From Chitinophagaceae bacterium (GTDB lineage Bacteria; Bacteroidota; Bacteroidia; Chitinophagales; Chitinophagaceae), in contig CANGOX010000006.1 in the NCBI GenBank assembly GCA_947455605.1, positions 1 to 64,000 of the forward strand: DNA of 64,000 bases, given 5' to 3'. Within the stretch, counting starts at the first letter, position 1, and every line of letters starts with the position of its first letter. This document shows, in pieces, positions 62,186-64,000 of the stretch. The notes below the pieces were generated by a model. It was not told the origin of the DNA. It saw only the letters and a list, made by a program, of their open reading frames with translations, and did not search any database. A program made the translations under genes and the position numbers.

Positions 62186-62845
62186 ATGCTGGCTTCACAA
62201 ATGATCAATACAGGATTTCCGGCTGTCAATTTATTTGACAGGGCATCACTGGCACTCAGCCTGATGGATGAATATGATGTATTGCACCTGCCGGTGTTAA
62301 GCGAAGAAAAATTTGCCGGTGTGATCAGTAAAGATGATCTGTTTGATCTGGATGATCATGCCCTACTCGCTTCAGCAGAATCTGAACTCCAAAAAGTTTC
62401 CGTAAAAGGTGAAGAGCATTTTTTAATTGCACTCAAACTCATTGCAGAGAATGATCTCTCCTTATTACCCGTGGTAAATGAATCTGCCGAATTAATGGGT
62501 GTGATCCCTTCCAAAGAAATGTTACGCACCTTATCCGGCTTTGTGGGTAATGAAGACAAGGGCGGGATCATTGTATTGGAATCAGATAAACGTAATTTCT
62601 CTTTTGGAGAGATCAGCCGTTTGGTAGAAACCAATGATGCCTACATTACACAATTGAATACACATACTGAAGGCGATACCGGACAACTCATCATTACCCT
62701 CAAAGTAAATAAGATCGAGATCTCCGATATCATTGCTACTTTCCAGCGTTACGAATACCAGGTTCGCTTCTATTTTGGCCAGGAAGAATATGCCAATGAA
62801 CTCAAAGAGAACTATAACCACCTGATCTCTTACCTGAACATGTGA
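62186..62845 (+). CDS. CBS domain protein
   Basis: This 219-residue protein has two CBS domains in the first 120 residues (FDRASLALSLMDEYDVLHLPVL and SVKGEEHFLIALKLIAENDLSLLPVVNESAELMGVI) followed by an ACT-like C-terminal part (GDTGQLIITLKVNKIEISDIIATFQRYEYQVRF). CBS pairs usually bind adenine nucleotides to control a partner. No enzyme is fused. It begins 45 bases after the hydrolase gene and is followed by a long perfect hairpin. Confidence 0.88.
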   Translation: MLASQMINTGFPAVNLFDRASLALSLMDEYDVLHLPVLSEEKFAGVISKDDLFDLDDHALLASAESELQKVSVKGEEHFLIALKLIAENDLSLLPVVNESAELMGVIPSKEMLRTLSGFVGNEDKGGIIVLESDKRNFSFGEISRLVETNDAYITQLNTHTEGDTGQLIITLKVNKIEISDIIATFQRYEYQVRFYFGQEEYANELKENYNHLISYLNM

Positions 62846-62936
62846 TCGGGTTTTATTTACGAATTCCTTTCCCGGAAACCGTCTCATGCAGTCAAAGCCT
62901 TATTTTTACAGACAGCCAAGCATACTTTGTAAGTAA

Positions 62937-62999
62937 AACCGTGCCTTTGTGCCTTTGTGTGCAATTTGATTTTTCACACAAAGGCACAAAGGCACGGTT
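62937..62999. repeat. Perfect 25-bp hairpin of CTTTGTG words
   Basis: Arms at 62937-62961 and 62975-62999 are perfect complements over 25 bases with a 13-base loop; each arm repeats GCCTTTGTG twice. It lies in the 198-base gap between the CBS gene and the Omp85-like gene. Such an exact stem is the longest and cleanest repeat in the window. It may act as a terminator or a stabilising RNA element. Confidence 0.9.
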
Positions 63000-63043
63000 G
63001 AAAGGAACCAAGGGGGTTTAGTATTCATCGAATCAATTCATTT

Positions 63044-64000
63044 ATGAGGGTTTTGCGTGTTATTGTTATCTTATTTTTCCTGGTTCAATCTGCCTCATTG
63101 TTGGCTCAGGATAGGCGCATTGCTGCAGACAGTTCTCAACCTTCTTTGTCAGATATCATTGCTTCCCGGAACATGCCCGTCATTATCGGTGATATCAGTT
63201 TAACAGGCAATAAAAAAACAAAAGCACCCATCGTACTCCGTGAGATCCCTTTTCAGAAAGGAGAAAAACTGGTGGAAGGCGATCTGGAAAAACAACTCAT
63301 CATCGCCAAACAGCAGCTTATCAATACGGCTTTGTTTGTAGATGTGAATGTATATGTGTCTTTGCGAAAAGGGAATGTGGTCTATATCAATGTTGACATG
63401 AAAGAACGTTGGTATCTTTTTCCTTTACCGTATTTCCGCCTGGTTGACAGAAATTTTAACCAATGGTGGGTAGAGCAGAATCGAAGTCTCGACCGGGTGA
63501 ATTACGGCATCAAGTTCATACAAAACAATGCCAGTGGCCGTAATGATGAAGTGGATGTATGGCTCATCAATGGCTACACACAACAGGTAACACTTCGATA
63601 CAATCTTCCCTTCTTTGATAAGAAATTAAAAAGCGGATTCAATGTGGGAATGGTCTATGCCACACAGAAAGAACTGAACTATGCCACAGGTGATAACAAA
63701 CAATTATTCTTTAAAGAAGAGCAATCCGTTGTTAAAAAGGCCCTGCGGATAGATTTCACATATTCCTATCGCCCCGATGTAAAACAAAGACATTACTTCC
63801 GGGTATCTTATAATAATGAACAGGTAGCGGATACTGTGTTAAAAATAAATCCTTTGTATTATCCTGATCAAAGAAGCCAGGTTAAATTCATCGACTTCGG
63901 CTATCAGTACAAATATTATAATGTTGATTATATCTCTTACCCTTCCAAAGGTTTTTTATTTGAAGGCAACCTGTATAAACGCGGACTCGATAACATTTCC
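63044..64000 (+). CDS. Omp85/BamA-like outer membrane protein (5' part, cut by window end)
   Basis: The 319 visible residues begin with a signal peptide (MRVLRVIVILFFLVQSASLL, cut near AQ), then a POTRA-like domain (about 40-115: IIGDISLTGNKKTKAPIVLREIPF and LINTALFVDVNVYVSLRKGNVVYINVDM), then alternating beta strands typical of an outer membrane barrel (KSGFNVGMVYATQKELNYATG, HYFRVSYNNEQVADTV, FIDFGYQYKYYNVDYIS). It most resembles Omp85-type proteins with one POTRA domain, used for outer membrane protein or lipid insertion. The gene runs past the window edge, so barrel size and family (BamA or TamA-like) are uncertain. Confidence 0.85.
   Translation, partial: MRVLRVIVILFFLVQSASLLAQDRRIAADSSQPSLSDIIASRNMPVIIGDISLTGNKKTKAPIVLREIPFQKGEKLVEGDLEKQLIIAKQQLINTALFVDVNVYVSLRKGNVVYINVDMKERWYLFPLPYFRLVDRNFNQWWVEQNRSLDRVNYGIKFIQNNASGRNDEVDVWLINGYTQQVTLRYNLPFFDKKLKSGFNVGMVYATQKELNYATGDNKQLFFKEEQSVVKKALRIDFTYSYRPDVKQRHYFRVSYNNEQVADTVLKINPLYYPDQRSQVKFIDFGYQYKYYNVDYISYPSKGFLFEGNLYKRGLDNIS

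Overview
This window looks like ordinary chromosome from a Bacteroidota bacterium, most likely of the Chitinophagaceae (family level is inference). The signs are GldC (a Bacteroidota gliding protein), an IPExxxVDY-type small protein, a propeller-type LytS kinase, promoter elements of the TAnnTTTG type, few Shine-Dalgarno sequences, many genes starting within tens of bases of their promoter, and several TTG starts. I see no phage, transposase, conjugation genes or CRISPR array. One tRNA gene (Cys, GCA anticodon) is present.

Layout. 1-6.9 kb (+): a word-repeat array, a GT2 glycosyltransferase fused to a phosphoglycosyltransferase-like tail, a GH3-type acyl-adenylating enzyme, a periplasmic cyclophilin, a LysE exporter, an unknown secreted protein and MtgA. 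6.9-12.5 kb (-): nicotinamide riboside salvage pair (PnuC and a NadR-like kinase), DUF2891 protein, a GT39-like membrane enzyme, DinB protein and a Nfu iron-sulfur scaffold. 13-16.8 kb (-): pyruvate:ferredoxin oxidoreductase. 17-23 kb: an NTF2-like secreted protein, a proton antiporter, then a compact set of two DUF2231 membrane proteins, a lipoprotein rubrerythrin and an OmpR/HK two-component system. 23-31 kb: PcrA/UvrD helicase, tRNA-Cys, two L,D-transpeptidases, an AraC regulator and a di-heme peroxidase. 31-37 kb: hybrid 7TMR-DISM kinase, beta-lactamase-like hydrolase, a NarL-type regulator/kinase/membrane protein cluster and a small unknown protein. 37-43 kb: FeoB, an M28-PDZ peptidase, IPExxxVDY protein, pterin dehydratase and SelD. 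43-54 kb: LytS/LytTR pair, BirA, and RsfS-FtsH-LUD-GGCT-LpxH-MscS in one direction, then a MerR regulator. 54-64 kb: 3-hydroxybutyryl-CoA dehydrogenase, DUF885 peptidase, a TonB-plug-like protein, GT4 glycosyltransferase, GldC, YqeY, CvpA, hydrolase, CBS protein and the start of an Omp85/BamA-like protein cut by the window end.

Two things stand out. First, a candidate small regulon: a CTTAAG-N5-CTTAAG direct repeat (11-base period, as OmpR-type regulators prefer) lies at the same distance (41 bases) from a promoter-like element upstream of both the DUF2231-regulator-kinase operon and the rubrerythrin-DUF2231 operon. The rubrerythrin has lost one rubredoxin-type cysteine. Second, the gaps between genes hold many hairpins made from short repeated words, each site using a different word set (TTGATTCTTG, CTTTGTG, TCTGCG, GTGAGT, CCCCTAA, AATATTGA, ATGAGTGA, CATTGAC). 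Some touch or enter coding sequence: they adjoin the GT2 start, seem to sit inside the NadR-like kinase, flank the pterin dehydratase start and overlap the YqeY stop. All functional calls are from reading the translated sequence; no database search was possible.
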